A DNA stretch of 64,000 nt. It comes from Musa acuminata AAA Group (taxonomy: Eukaryota; Streptophyta; Magnoliopsida; Zingiberales; Musaceae). The stretch lies in assembly GCF_036884655.1 (NCBI RefSeq), contig NC_088345.1, positions 30,128,501 through 30,192,500 of the forward strand, in the 5' to 3' direction. The translations under genes were made by a program, and so were the position numbers. The notes under the pieces are model-generated. The model ran no database searches. It saw only the letters and a list, made by a program, of their open reading frames with translations, and had not been told where the DNA came from. How positions within the stretch are numbered: position 1 is the first letter of the stretch; each line of letters starts with the position of its first letter. Positions 50,401 to 54,345 of the stretch are shown one piece after another.

Positions 50401-50679
50401 AAGGTGCTCTTCTAATGGTCAACCTAGCACTATGGCAAGGCAACACATGACTACATTATACAGCCTGGGAAAACTTCTAAACATCATGAACATGAAGGTT
50501 AGTTCATTAACTGTAAGCTACAAACAACACCAGATATTACAAGTACTACACTGCTATAGTTGACTTGCCAAATGAGTTTACATCAATGAAAATGGAAGGA
50601 TACTCTCTATACTCTGTTGTGTGCTGTTGAGCTTGACAAGCTTGTCGACCAAAATCTGCCCATTAAACGAACTGTTCAT
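3749..50679 (-). CDS. RPRD1-like CID-domain protein (Pol II CTD-binding), 7 coding exons
   Basis: Spliced gene: exons 50604-50679, 44406-44653, 40757-40876, 40478-40625, 34040-34179, 33901-33936 and 3749-4516 join in frame to about 511 residues, and every junction is GT-AG. Residues 1 to about 130 form a CID fold ([68 protein letters not shown]). Residues about 200-275 look like a coiled coil ([22 protein letters not shown] and on into exon 7). The tail has the [20 protein letters not shown] block, a basic KRLKVED patch and a long proline-rich end. Known role of the family: binds the phosphorylated CTD of RNA polymerase II in the nucleus and helps recruit a CTD phosphatase during transcription and termination. 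All seven exons are open with no stops, so the gene is probably functional despite the huge introns. Confidence 0.9.
4517..6426. other. intron 6 sequence, nothing recognised
   Basis: AT-rich sequence with no frame, repeat family or structural RNA that I can identify. Confidence 0.5.
6435..7436 (+). mobile_element. hAT-like non-autonomous element, copy 1
   Basis: It is flanked by a perfect 8-bp target-site duplication, CCATAATC (6427-6434 and 7437-7444), the hallmark of hAT insertion. The ends are CAGTGATTT... and ...AAATCATTG. Inside, in order: a GAGGCG/CGAGCG-rich block, a TTAGTTGGTTC/GAACCAACTAA hairpin, a long imperfect CTG/CCG-type trinucleotide stretch (6735-7060), a GTATACTG/TTAACAGTATA palindrome cluster and an AT-rich part, then a GCGCC-rich end. 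There is no transposase, so it would depend on a partner. Confidence 0.9.
7445..7923. other. intron 6 sequence, nothing recognised
   Basis: No gene, repeat or RNA recognised. Confidence 0.5.
7924..9030 (-). mobile_element. possible RTE/SINE-type relic, tail at left end
   Basis: On the minus strand the end reads ATCCATGTAGTCGACGCTAA ... TACGGTTTTATTGTTGTTGT. It matches the layout of the RTE tail at 33113-33185 (ATCTATGTAGCC ... TTTGTTGTTGTTGT). Upstream sequence has no readable domain, so the extent to 9030 is a guess. Confidence 0.35.
9031..9595. other. intron 6 sequence, nothing recognised
   Basis: A moderately GC-rich stretch at 9150-9420; no coding signal. Confidence 0.45.
9620..10135 (-). 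repeat. ACCGGT-arm repeat with polypyrimidine core
   Basis: The arms carry CATACCGGTCTG and TTTACCGGTCTG on the left and CATACTGGTCTAG and CACTGGTATAGG on the right. The core (about 9820-10045) is a long CT-rich run ending in repeated TCTCCTTCTCC. Similar arm words with GA-rich cores recur at 21798-22260 and 39214-39525, so this looks like one family. Boundaries are approximate. Confidence 0.45.
10370..10747 (+). pseudogene. L1-type LINE reverse transcriptase C-terminal relic, part 1
   Basis: The frames give [20 protein letters not shown] and then [20 protein letters not shown] followed by [18 protein letters not shown], the region just after the catalytic palm in plant L1 elements (the usual pattern is LI.SVL..., HLV.WD.VC.PK..GGLG). 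Frameshifts and stops are present. The element continues at 20157 after a copia insertion. The LINE's 5' part is not recognisable upstream of 10370. Confidence 0.7.
10753..12308 (+). repeat. copia 5' LTR
   Basis: It starts TGTTAGTTATAGGTGCCC and ends TCCTAGCA. It aligns along its length with 18625-20156, with many substitutions and small indels, so the insertion is old. A CTTTATAAATAGGAGG TATA box at about 11900 marks the likely start of transcription. Confidence 0.9.
12309..13080 (+). other. copia leader with GC-rich hairpin block
   Basis: It follows the primer site. From about 12500 to 12890 the sequence becomes strongly GC-rich, unlike its surroundings, and contains several short hairpins, including a perfect 11-bp stem with a GAA loop at 12630-12654. 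No gag-like protein is encoded here. Confidence 0.6.
13081..14050 (-). mobile_element. hAT-like non-autonomous element, copy 2
   Basis: A perfect 8-bp duplication, TGATATAT, lies at 13073-13080 and 14051-14058. It is in reverse orientation to copy 1: CAGTGATTTAAAAAGCGCT at the left, AT-rich part with palindromic GTATACTG words, then the trinucleotide core as the complement (about 13460-13770), the GGTTCGATTAAACC-type hairpin, and the GAGGCG-rich end. It is nested in the copia leader and so is younger than it. Confidence 0.92.
14051..15123 (+). other. copia leader, second part, with four loop-conserved hairpins
   Basis: No protein is seen. A 15-bp inverted repeat (GATGATCATGGACCA at 14082-14096; its complement at 14402-14416) flanks one 300-base segment. 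From about 14623 to 14945 the phrase TTGGTCGAGTCCCTCGAGG occurs four times, each between its own different inverted repeat. Confidence 0.65.
15124..15960 (+). pseudogene. copia gag relic with damaged zinc knuckle
   Basis: [20 protein letters not shown] begins the frame. After a frameshift near 15230 it goes on as [18 protein letters not shown] sequence and [20 protein letters not shown], then LIQSLPNSF-type sequence to about 15650. A basic stretch and a zinc knuckle follow ([14 protein letters not shown]), whose second cysteine is replaced by tyrosine. Gag would package the element's RNA. The frameshifts and stops make it non-functional. Confidence 0.8.
15961..17020 (+). pseudogene. copia integrase relic
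   Basis: [20 protein letters not shown] is the pre-integrase zinc-binding region (the H and C residues are partly kept). The core catalytic domain follows with stops and frameshifts ([14 protein letters not shown] and [10 protein letters not shown] are still readable across frames). The C-terminal part is open from 16580 to 17020 ([33 protein letters not shown]). In a live element it inserts the cDNA into the chromosome. Confidence 0.8.
17021..18600 (+). pseudogene. copia reverse transcriptase and RNase H relic
   Basis: The reverse transcriptase reads [12 protein letters not shown] start, [40 protein letters not shown], a damaged QTDMK motif, [11 protein letters not shown], and [14 protein letters not shown] at 17596-17898, where the catalytic YVDD has become YVND. 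RNase H follows ([30 protein letters not shown]) to about 18600. Several stops interrupt it. Confidence 0.82.
18625..20156 (+). repeat. copia 3' LTR
   Basis: It starts TGTTGTTATAGGTGCCC after the purine tract and ends CCCAGCC, where CA would be expected. It is followed by the target-site duplication TGGGT. Confidence 0.9.
20157..21470 (+). pseudogene. L1-type LINE relic, part 2 (zf-RVT and RNase H-like)
   Basis: It resumes the LINE after the copia insertion. It includes a [10 protein letters not shown]... segment, a [15 protein letters not shown] zf-RVT region with [20 protein letters not shown], and near 21360-21450 a degraded RNase H-like end ([20 protein letters not shown]). Frames shift and stop often. 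Such a domain order belongs to plant L1 elements. Confidence 0.6.
21471..21797. other. probable LINE 3' untranslated remnant
   Basis: Directly after the RNase H-like relic there is an A-run (21472-21480), then non-coding sequence. No feature recognised. Confidence 0.4.
21798..22260 (+). repeat. arm-repeat element with GA-rich core
   Basis: After CCAAGGTTTGCAGTTTCAAG the word TATCGAYACATGRTATGC recurs four to five times at roughly 30-base spacing (21868-21985). A GA-rich core (21995-22200) follows. It resembles the repeats at 9620-10135 and 39214-39525. Confidence 0.5.
22330..23003 (+). pseudogene. RTE-type LINE endonuclease relic, part 1
   Basis: From about 22687 the frame reads [20 protein letters not shown] and then [20 protein letters not shown] and [19 protein letters not shown], the C-terminal half of the APE-type endonuclease found in plant RTE LINEs. 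The GGDLNDH box corresponds to the catalytic GGDxN motif. Upstream (from about 22330) IGRH..IKRRLNI-like pieces are readable between stops. It is interrupted at 23003 by a gypsy element and resumes at 30933. Confidence 0.75.
23004..23626 (-). repeat. gypsy 3' LTR
   Basis: Bounded TGTCACAG ... CTGTGACA (read on plus). It matches 30266-30932 with substitutions and indels. Confidence 0.88.
23627..24078 (-). pseudogene. gypsy integrase C-terminus and chromodomain relic
   Basis: [20 protein letters not shown] (23830-24078) is the C-terminal integrase module. Towards the LTR another frame reads [19 protein letters not shown], a chromodomain whose second tryptophan has become a stop. In live chromoviruses this domain reads histone marks and directs insertion. 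Confidence 0.75.
24079..25013 (-). pseudogene. gypsy integrase relic
   Basis: The zinc-binding part is clear at 24816-25013 ([20 protein letters not shown] and [10 protein letters not shown]), with histidines and the first cysteine in place. The DDE core downstream is broken by stops, and an inverted duplication lies at 24609-24691. A solo LTR interrupts the frame at 25014. Confidence 0.75.
25014..25827 (+). mobile_element. solo LTR of the same gypsy family, inverted, nested
   Basis: Starting TGTCACGAACGATC and ending GAGACA, it is similar to the host element's LTRs but lies in the opposite orientation. The flanks carry the short duplication CTTT (25010-25013 and 25828-25831). The last 200 bases are a four-copy tandem repeat, which the host LTRs lack. 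It arose by insertion of a related element and loss of its interior by recombination. Confidence 0.82.
25631..25827 (+). repeat. four-copy tandem repeat at LTR end
   Basis: A 51-54 base unit, AAGGGTGCCTCAC... CAATTCCAGCTAAG...GTGACATT, occurs four times in a row with divergence. Each unit ends with the LTR's terminal TGACA-like word. Confidence 0.8.
25832..26640 (-). pseudogene. gypsy RNase H relic
   Basis: At 26301-26594 the frame reads [39 protein letters not shown] and [17 protein letters not shown]. It is the linker and the start of RNase H; the catalytic DAS box appears as DVS. The rest towards 25832 is unreadable. Confidence 0.75.
26645..27136 (-). pseudogene. gypsy reverse transcriptase relic, active site lost
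   Basis: An open stretch of 163 codons: [72 protein letters not shown] and [17 protein letters not shown]. The catalytic YxDD is replaced by YLNN, so it cannot polymerise. The rest of the palm is well preserved. Confidence 0.92.
27137..27660 (-). pseudogene. gypsy protease region relic
   Basis: The region between gag and reverse transcriptase. At 27317-27658 the frame reads [20 protein letters not shown] and [20 protein letters not shown], matching the segment after the retropepsin in chromoviruses. DTGAT-like text of the active site is readable only in fragments near 27690-27720 (complement DADATLNFI). Confidence 0.65.
27661..28500 (-). pseudogene. gypsy gag relic, C-terminal half
   Basis: [20 protein letters not shown] and [20 protein letters not shown] are readable, then a basic stretch and a zinc knuckle remnant near 28000-28030. 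It is separated from the N-terminal half by the hAT-like element at 28501-29537. Confidence 0.65.
28501..29537 (+). mobile_element. hAT-like non-autonomous element, copy 3
   Basis: It starts CAGTGATTTAAATAGGCGC and ends TTTTTAAATCACTA. The flanks ATGTTCAC and GTATTCAC match at 6 of 8 positions. The core is a CCG/TCG-rich trinucleotide stretch (28740-29150), followed by two AT-rich near-copies of about 125 bases containing ATACTGTTAACAGTATA. It lacks the TTAGTTGGTTC hairpin of the other copies. It is inserted in the gypsy gag, right after a GDAKLWW-type motif. Confidence 0.85.
29538..30250 (-). pseudogene. gypsy gag relic, N-terminal half
   Basis: At 29630-29884 the frame reads [20 protein letters not shown] and FLFDME, then, across a frameshift, [11 protein letters not shown] up to the hAT insertion. 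These are landmark motifs of chromovirus gag. Confidence 0.75.
30266..30932 (-). repeat. gypsy 5' LTR
   Basis: Bounded TGTCATGG ... CCGTGACA (plus reading). It is adjacent to the primer-binding site and followed by ATAC, the same four bases as precede 23004. Confidence 0.88.
30933..33185 (+). pseudogene. RTE-type LINE relic, part 2 (RT to 3' tail)
   Basis: The frame resumes as [20 protein letters not shown] and [15 protein letters not shown], then through many stops: [43 protein letters not shown] (reverse transcriptase) and [20 protein letters not shown] to the end of the ORF. The 3' end is ATGTAGCCAACCCCAAATAG ... TTTGTTGTTGTTGTT, the typical tail of plant RTE LINEs. Confidence 0.8.
31098..31206. 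repeat. small GGTAC-rich palindromic insert in LINE
   Basis: CCAAGGTCCGCCATACCGTA ... TCGGTACGATAGACCTTGA interrupts the LINE frame. AAGGTC at the left mirrors GACCTT at the right, and the interior is full of GTACCG/CGGTAC words. Confidence 0.6.
33186..33900. other. intron 6 sequence next to exon 6, nothing recognised
   Basis: AT-rich; no frame or repeat recognised. Confidence 0.5.
33901..33936 (-). CDS. CID gene exon 6 (12-codon micro-exon)
   Basis: [12 protein letters not shown] lies between TTTTCAG and GTACAC. It continues the heptad pattern and joins directly to [16 protein letters not shown] in exon 7, across the 29.4-kb intron. Confidence 0.82.
34040..34179 (-). CDS. CID gene exon 5 (coiled coil)
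   Basis: The frame reads [20 protein letters not shown] and then [20 protein letters not shown], ending HEQ|GTGGGC. With one base from exon 4 it is 47 codons. The heptad-like leucines match the coiled coil by which RPRD proteins dimerise. Confidence 0.85.
34180..35783. other. intron 4 sequence, nothing recognised
   Basis: No gene recognised. A purine-rich patch with a run of eight or more G lies near 35130. The apparent open frame on the minus strand there is low-complexity and has no family resemblance. Confidence 0.5.
35784..36544 (-). mobile_element. hAT-like non-autonomous element, copy 4
   Basis: A perfect 8-bp duplication, GACTAATG, lies at 35776-35783 and 36545-36552. The ends CAGTGATTT and AAATCACTG form terminal inverted repeats. 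The trinucleotide core is short (36170-36290). The TTAGTTGATTC/GAACCAACTAA hairpin and the GAGGCG-rich end are present. Confidence 0.93.
36545..37087. other. intron 4 sequence, nothing recognised
   Basis: No feature recognised. Confidence 0.45.
37088..37293. repeat. 103-bp tandem duplication
   Basis: Two diverged copies (37088-37190 and 37191-37293) share GAAGGCAGCA.AATCCTTTA, TACTTAGTTTAA and ATCTCACTTCCA. Confidence 0.8.
37682..37866 (+). pseudogene. exon-like fragment of an unrecognised gene
   Basis: After a pyrimidine-rich stretch and a CAG acceptor-like site, an open frame reads [33 protein letters not shown], one TGA, then [20 protein letters not shown] and QLAVTWD, and then a stop. 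The composition looks like normal plant protein, not repeat. About 350 bases of 3' UTR-like sequence follow. I do not recognise the gene. It lies in intron 4 of the CID gene on the opposite strand, so it is probably a captured genomic fragment with one nonsense mutation. Confidence 0.5.
38363..38457. repeat. (CTA)n(TTA)n microsatellite
   Basis: About 12 CTA units (one interrupted) run into about 19 ATT units. Confidence 0.95.
38505..39172 (+). mobile_element. hAT-like non-autonomous element, copy 5
   Basis: The flanks ATTATTAT and ATTATAAT (7 of 8) are a duplicated target site. The ends are CAGTGATTTAAAAAGGCGC and AGCGCTTTTTAAATCACTG. It has the same modules as copy 1 in the same orientation, but a shorter core. 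It is the smallest member that keeps all modules. Confidence 0.9.
39214..39525 (+). repeat. arm-repeat element with GA-rich core
   Basis: TCAAGGACTGCAGGTTTGGC, GCACCGGACCC and CGAACCAGTATGTACC precede a 220-base GGA/GAA-rich core. It starts about 40 bases after the hAT-like copy 5. It resembles the element at 21798-22260. Confidence 0.5.
39526..40477. other. intron 4 sequence next to exon 4, nothing recognised
   Basis: No feature recognised. Confidence 0.5.
40478..40625 (-). CDS. CID gene exon 4 (linker)
   Basis: It encodes [20 protein letters not shown] to [12 protein letters not shown] and ends in phase 1 (ACT|GTAAGT). It is separated from exon 3 by a 131-base intron and starts the helical linker after the CID. 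Confidence 0.88.
40757..40876 (-). CDS. CID gene exon 3 (end of CID)
   Basis: Forty codons, [15 protein letters not shown] to EKGITYKL, bounded by ATCAG and [15 protein letters not shown] is the hallmark last helix of CID domains. Confidence 0.92.
40877..41879. other. intron 2 sequence, nothing recognised
   Basis: No feature recognised. Confidence 0.5.
41880..42198 (+). mobile_element. 5'-truncated RTE LINE tail
   Basis: [24 protein letters not shown] coding remnant ends in CTGATCCCAAATAGTTGGGA ... TTTGTTGTTGT, the same 3' end as the RTE at 33113-33185. It lies in intron 2, antisense to the gene. Confidence 0.7.
42199..44013. other. intron 2 sequence, nothing recognised
   Basis: No gene or family recognised. 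Confidence 0.5.
44014..44155. repeat. 72-bp tandem duplication in intron 2
   Basis: Copies at 44014-44085 and 44086-44155 share ACTAAAACTAAATTAAAATC and ACATGGATAA. Confidence 0.85.
44406..44653 (-). CDS. CID gene exon 2 (CID core)
   Basis: The acceptor TTGAATAG precedes [16 protein letters not shown]. The exon carries the core helices of the domain ([37 protein letters not shown]) and ends at AGATTG|GTAAGT-like sequence. Its 248 bases plus one from exon 1 give 83 codons. Confidence 0.92.
44654..45052. other. intron 1 sequence, nothing recognised
   Basis: No feature recognised. Confidence 0.45.
45058..45480 (+). repeat. gypsy 5' LTR
   Basis: TGTTAGGACTC ... GGTTCTATCA. It contains internal direct repeats of AGGAGTCCTATTAGGA and a CCCTATAAATAG TATA box near 45320. 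Confidence 0.95.
45481..46171 (+). other. gypsy leader
   Basis: Primer-binding site, then an untranslated leader with C-rich and A-run stretches up to the gag start at 46172. No other gene. Confidence 0.7.
46172..49093 (+). pseudogene. gypsy gag-pol frame, 973 codons, broken inside
   Basis: Gag: [35 protein letters not shown], then zinc-knuckle-like [14 protein letters not shown]. Protease: [12 protein letters not shown] (active-site DTG kept). Reverse transcriptase start: [14 protein letters not shown] to [20 protein letters not shown]. After 48090 the true frame is lost. In the other frame [25 protein letters not shown] and THNNHYEF appear separated by three TGA codons (48121, 48142, 48178), each at a place where arginine is expected. 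Then about 95 codons containing the catalytic aspartates are missing, and the frame resumes at [20 protein letters not shown] and RNase H ([42 protein letters not shown]). The long open frame is therefore partly accidental, and its product cannot be active. Confidence 0.92.
49094..49433 (+). pseudogene. gypsy integrase end and chromodomain relic
   Basis: Only the end of the integrase core survives (CIFTSRF, then [20 protein letters not shown]), so the zinc finger and most of the DDE core are deleted around 49040-49080. In another frame [20 protein letters not shown] is a chromodomain remnant next to the purine tract. Confidence 0.8.
49434..49869 (+). repeat. gypsy 3' LTR
   Basis: As the 5' LTR, plus one extra 13-base unit in the AGTCTTGAGTAGG repeat region. 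Followed by GAAGT. Confidence 0.95.
49985..50165. repeat. small element with CCAGTA arms
   Basis: GGCCAGTATACTGATCC, CAATCCAGTATC and CGAACCAGTAAATATCAG words, ending CAAAATTTTAAAACTTGGG. It resembles the arms of the repeats at 21798 and 39214 but has no purine core. Confidence 0.4.
50166..50603. other. intron 1 sequence, nothing recognised
   Basis: No feature recognised. Confidence 0.45.
50604..50679 (-). CDS. CID gene coding exon 1
   Basis: It encodes [20 protein letters not shown] and then QQSIE. The start codon at 50679-50677 gives the usual short N-terminus of plant CID proteins. The donor follows the first base of a Thr codon (GAGA|GTATCC), and the split codon is completed by exon 2. 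A CAG acceptor at 50718 upstream suggests an intron in the 5' UTR. Confidence 0.88.
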
Positions 50680-50717
50680 TGTTCCTGCCCTATATTTTGA
50701 AAGTTAAATATGACAAC

Positions 50718-52540
50718 CTGCAAATATGGGTAGATCAAATAAAAAGCATATCAACATGAACTCTTAGTAAACATGTATGTACTTCTTAAATAAATTCAAT
50801 AAGAAAGAATTTAAACCAAATCAAGCCAGTTTAAACCAGCATATCAACAGCATTTAACAACAATGCTCTTATAAAACCTCCAAAACCAAAACACACCATG
50901 CCACTTAAATCATGTTTTCAGAAGGTCTCCTTCAAGAAACCAATTGGAGCACAGATCATTATCAGAATCATCTTCTATAGGGGCCTTTGCAATTAGCAAA
51001 GACACTTTAATCATAGACCAACCAAGCCAAAGAGAAGTTAATAATTCCATGATGCCTTCTCTATTTATATTCTTCTTACAATAATGGATATCCATTGGAT
51101 TTTTTGGAAGTCTTACAATGCTGCCTAATCTTACAATAATTGATGTCAATTTGTCCACCTATAAGTGAACTATGAAGATGTTCCATATACCTTGCTATTA
51201 TAAATCTCATGTAGTATTTACAGCCTTGCCTCAAAGCATTGATACAAGAGATCCCCGACTTGACTACTAACTACTTGAAGATAACTTGTTCTGCAAGTTC
51301 ATAATGCTGCCCATCAAGCATGAACATGGACATAGGACTCAAACACAACACGACAAGAATACACACAAATGGCAAATCTTACAGAAGTAGGACACAAGAT
51401 GACATGCACATCGAAATGAAGGCATGCTTTGATACATTATTGCGAATTTAAACTGTATATAGCAAATTATGATCATCAAATGTTAAACTGAAGAGAAGCA
51501 TTACAACAATTATATAAGCAGCAAATGTTCACAAAATCACTTCGAACCCAAACATAAAACATTGAGTAAATTATAAATCCAAATCGTGTACATATTGCCA
51601 TATGTTTAACACATCCTGAAGTCATTTTTAAATGACTTAAATGTCCCCTACTCATTAATAATTTTAAGTATAGATGGTAAAAGAATCCTAATATATTCTG
51701 AACTATCCAGCACTTGTCCAGAAGTGTTCCACATGTATCAATGCCCAACATGCATATGACACAGAAACAACAGGCATTATTTGGAAGTGTTTATGCTTCA
51801 TAAAAAGCTGCTGAGTAGGTTAATAATTAGCAGCCAAAAGCTTCTATGCAGTTGTGAAGGAAGCTCCTAGATACTATGCTACATAAAAGCTTCCCTTCCA
51901 CAATATTTAAGTCATTTCCATATATTTTACATGCATCCTTCTTCATGTATATCAAATATTTGATGCATCCAGCGTATCATGAAATAATCAGATTCAACAG
52001 TAGAGATAAAAGGTTTGCAGATTTATCTTTACTTACACAACAAGTAGAATAATACCACTAAGACAACCCACAAAAAGATAGGTAACAAGCTCAGATGGTA
52101 AACATTCAACCTCTAATGAATCTGACAACTGTTTTATAATGAGGTCAACTTTACTGCCCCAAGTGAATAGGTCAAAGTTACCCTTTTTCAGTATATCTAA
52201 AGCAAATCAAGTCCTAATTATTAAGCTAAGTAAGTCAAAGTTACTTTTCAGTATATCTAAAGAAAATCAAGTCCTGATTATTGAGCTAAATAATCAAACA
52301 CCAAATAAACTTGAAAGTATATCATGCCGAAAGACTCCAAAATAAAATGTCAAAACTGGTACTTTCCACGAAAGATATCACTCACCACCATTGATATTAA
52401 AACTAAAGATAAAAAGAAACCTCTTTTACAAGAGGATTACTAAGAATTCGCATACAAACATAAAACTACAAAAGAAACTAGTTCAACAGAAAACGAAGGA
52501 GAACAGAACCCTCGATCCACAAAACCACAGGCAATCCGAC
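50718..52540 (-). other. probable intron in the 5' UTR of the CID gene
   Basis: An acceptor TTTGCAG ends at 50718, 38 bases upstream of the ATG, and a donor CTGCAG|GTCGGA is at 52540. The interior has no gene. A leader intron is common in plant genes, but this one rests only on splice-site appearance. Confidence 0.5.
52171..52290. repeat. about 60-bp tandem duplication
   Basis: Copies at 52171-52233 and 52234-52290 share TTTTCAGTATATCTAAAG and AATCAAGTCCT. Confidence 0.85.
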
Positions 52541-52700
52541 CTGCAGAATCTATTGCGGCCTGGCGAGGCTAGAGTAGCCTGTCGAGGAAAGAAAAAGCCC
52601 AGTGGATCGACGCATTCTCCTCCTGCGCTTCTTCACGATATCCAAAGGTGGGTCGGGGGAGGAAGAATTAGGGCTCCTCGCGTCTTAATTAGTTCCCCTT
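52541..52700 (-). other. probable 5' UTR exon of CID gene with a short uORF
   Basis: This GC-richer stretch reads like a plant leader on the minus strand (GAGCCCTAATTCTTCC). It contains an ATG (52615) opening a 21-codon frame that stops at 52550, just before the proposed donor. The transcription start is not determined. Confidence 0.4.
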
Positions 52701-53860
52701 CTTTGTTACGGAGAGGGAAATAATTCGCTACTTCGTCTTTGTCAGTGACAAAACAACTACTTGCCACTCTGCTCGAAGACGCCTGTGGGTTTTGACGTCG
52801 CGAAGGCAAGGGAATGCGAAGGGAACGGATTCAAGTCGGGCTCCAAAAGACTTGTGAGATAAGACCATCGACTTGTCCGTGCTCCTCCCCCTTTCCTTTC
52901 TTCTTACCATGGTTCCCTTCTTTTATCTTCCTAAAATAGCCTTACGTGTTCCAAATCATCGTCATCAACGCGGGGGTGAAAATGGGTAATGTCCGACAGC
53001 AGCCGAATAATACTCCGACGGGGCCCGTGTTCGGTAGTCGGATCCGTATCTGGGCCGAATCCGGATTCGGATTCATAGGCCTAGTAGCCATGCTTTCTAG
53101 ATATAAAAAACGAATTTGTTTTGGACGAATTTTGGGAAGGAAAACAAAAAACAAAAAAAAGACCACCTACCCTTTGTCTCTCTTTTCCCCGTCCTTTTTC
53201 TATAGATCGATCCGCTGGATGAACCAGTCCAATACTATAATACAGTATAAAAATATACATAAATTCTTTAGAAAAGCCTTTTATTTTATGAAATTCTCAA
53301 TAAACATTCTCATTTCCAAATATTTCAACGGAGAGTCTCAAATTTTTAAAATGACAAAAAATAATCTTCAATCACCTTTTACTTTTTTTCTCTTAAAAAG
53401 TTAAATCCTCTCTATCTCTTTCCCCTTTCAAATTCACTATATTGATGATTTAAAAATGACCAATCAATTGAATTGATTGAACCAACCAAAAACTTTAACC
53501 AATTTAAAATGAATAATATAAAATAATTTAATAATATATCAATTGATATTAAAAAATAAAAAATACTTTAAATCATCAAAAAAGATTATAAATAATAAAT
53601 TTAAAAATAATATTATTAACTATAAAATGAAGAATAATATAATAACAATATTTATATATTTTAAAAAATATAAAATATAAAAACATTTCTATATTTAATA
53701 AATCTTCAACATAAATTTGAAAAGGTCTACCATTACTTTTCATTTTTAAGCCATAAAAATTGATTTCAACCCTTGAATGGTTAAATAACCCAAAAAAAAA
53801 TACTACAATGTGCTTTAAAAATATCTTTAAAATAACTTCTAAATATCTTTGAAACTTATT
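52701..53860. other. probable promoter and 5' flank of CID gene
   Basis: Immediately upstream of the proposed leader exon; no clear TATA box. From 53200 onwards AT-rich with no gene. Confidence 0.35.
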
Positions 53861-54345
53861 GAAAAAGTGTGGTCCAAAAAAACATGATTTAGACTCACTT
53901 ATACTGTTTTGGGGGCAATTCTGTAACCCAGTTAAAACCTAGCCAAAACAAGTTAAAACTTTTCAGGAAACCTTTGAATTACTCTCATAGCAATAAAAAA
54001 TATATAACTTTTTCTATTTTAAAATTTTTGTTTGATATTTTTAGATTATAAATATTCCGAATTTTTCTTTTTTTATTTTAATAAAAGTTGATAAAATGTC
54101 ATGTTTCATTCAATATTTTATAACATTTGAACTTATAAATAGGCTTAGAATCTATTCTGAAAGTGTGGTCCCAAAAAACCATAATTTACACTCACTTATA
54201 TTCTTTTTAAGCAATTCAAACACTGTATAACTGGGTCAACAACACAAGATAAAACTTTCAAGGAAACTTTGCTTCCATGTGGACAAAAATATAGTTTTTC
54301 CTATTTTCAAAATTTTATTTGATATTTCTGATATTTTTTACATCA
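53861..54345. repeat. diverged direct duplication, period about 297 bp
   Basis: AAGTGTGGTCCAAAAAA ... ACTCACTTATA ... AAAACTTTTCAGGAAACC at 53861 recurs at 54159. The SIRE-like element begins at the end of the second copy. Confidence 0.7.

Noticed and set aside
53000..53400. A 152-codon frame upstream of the CID gene
   Set aside because: No motif, unusual composition and AT-rich end; probably chance.
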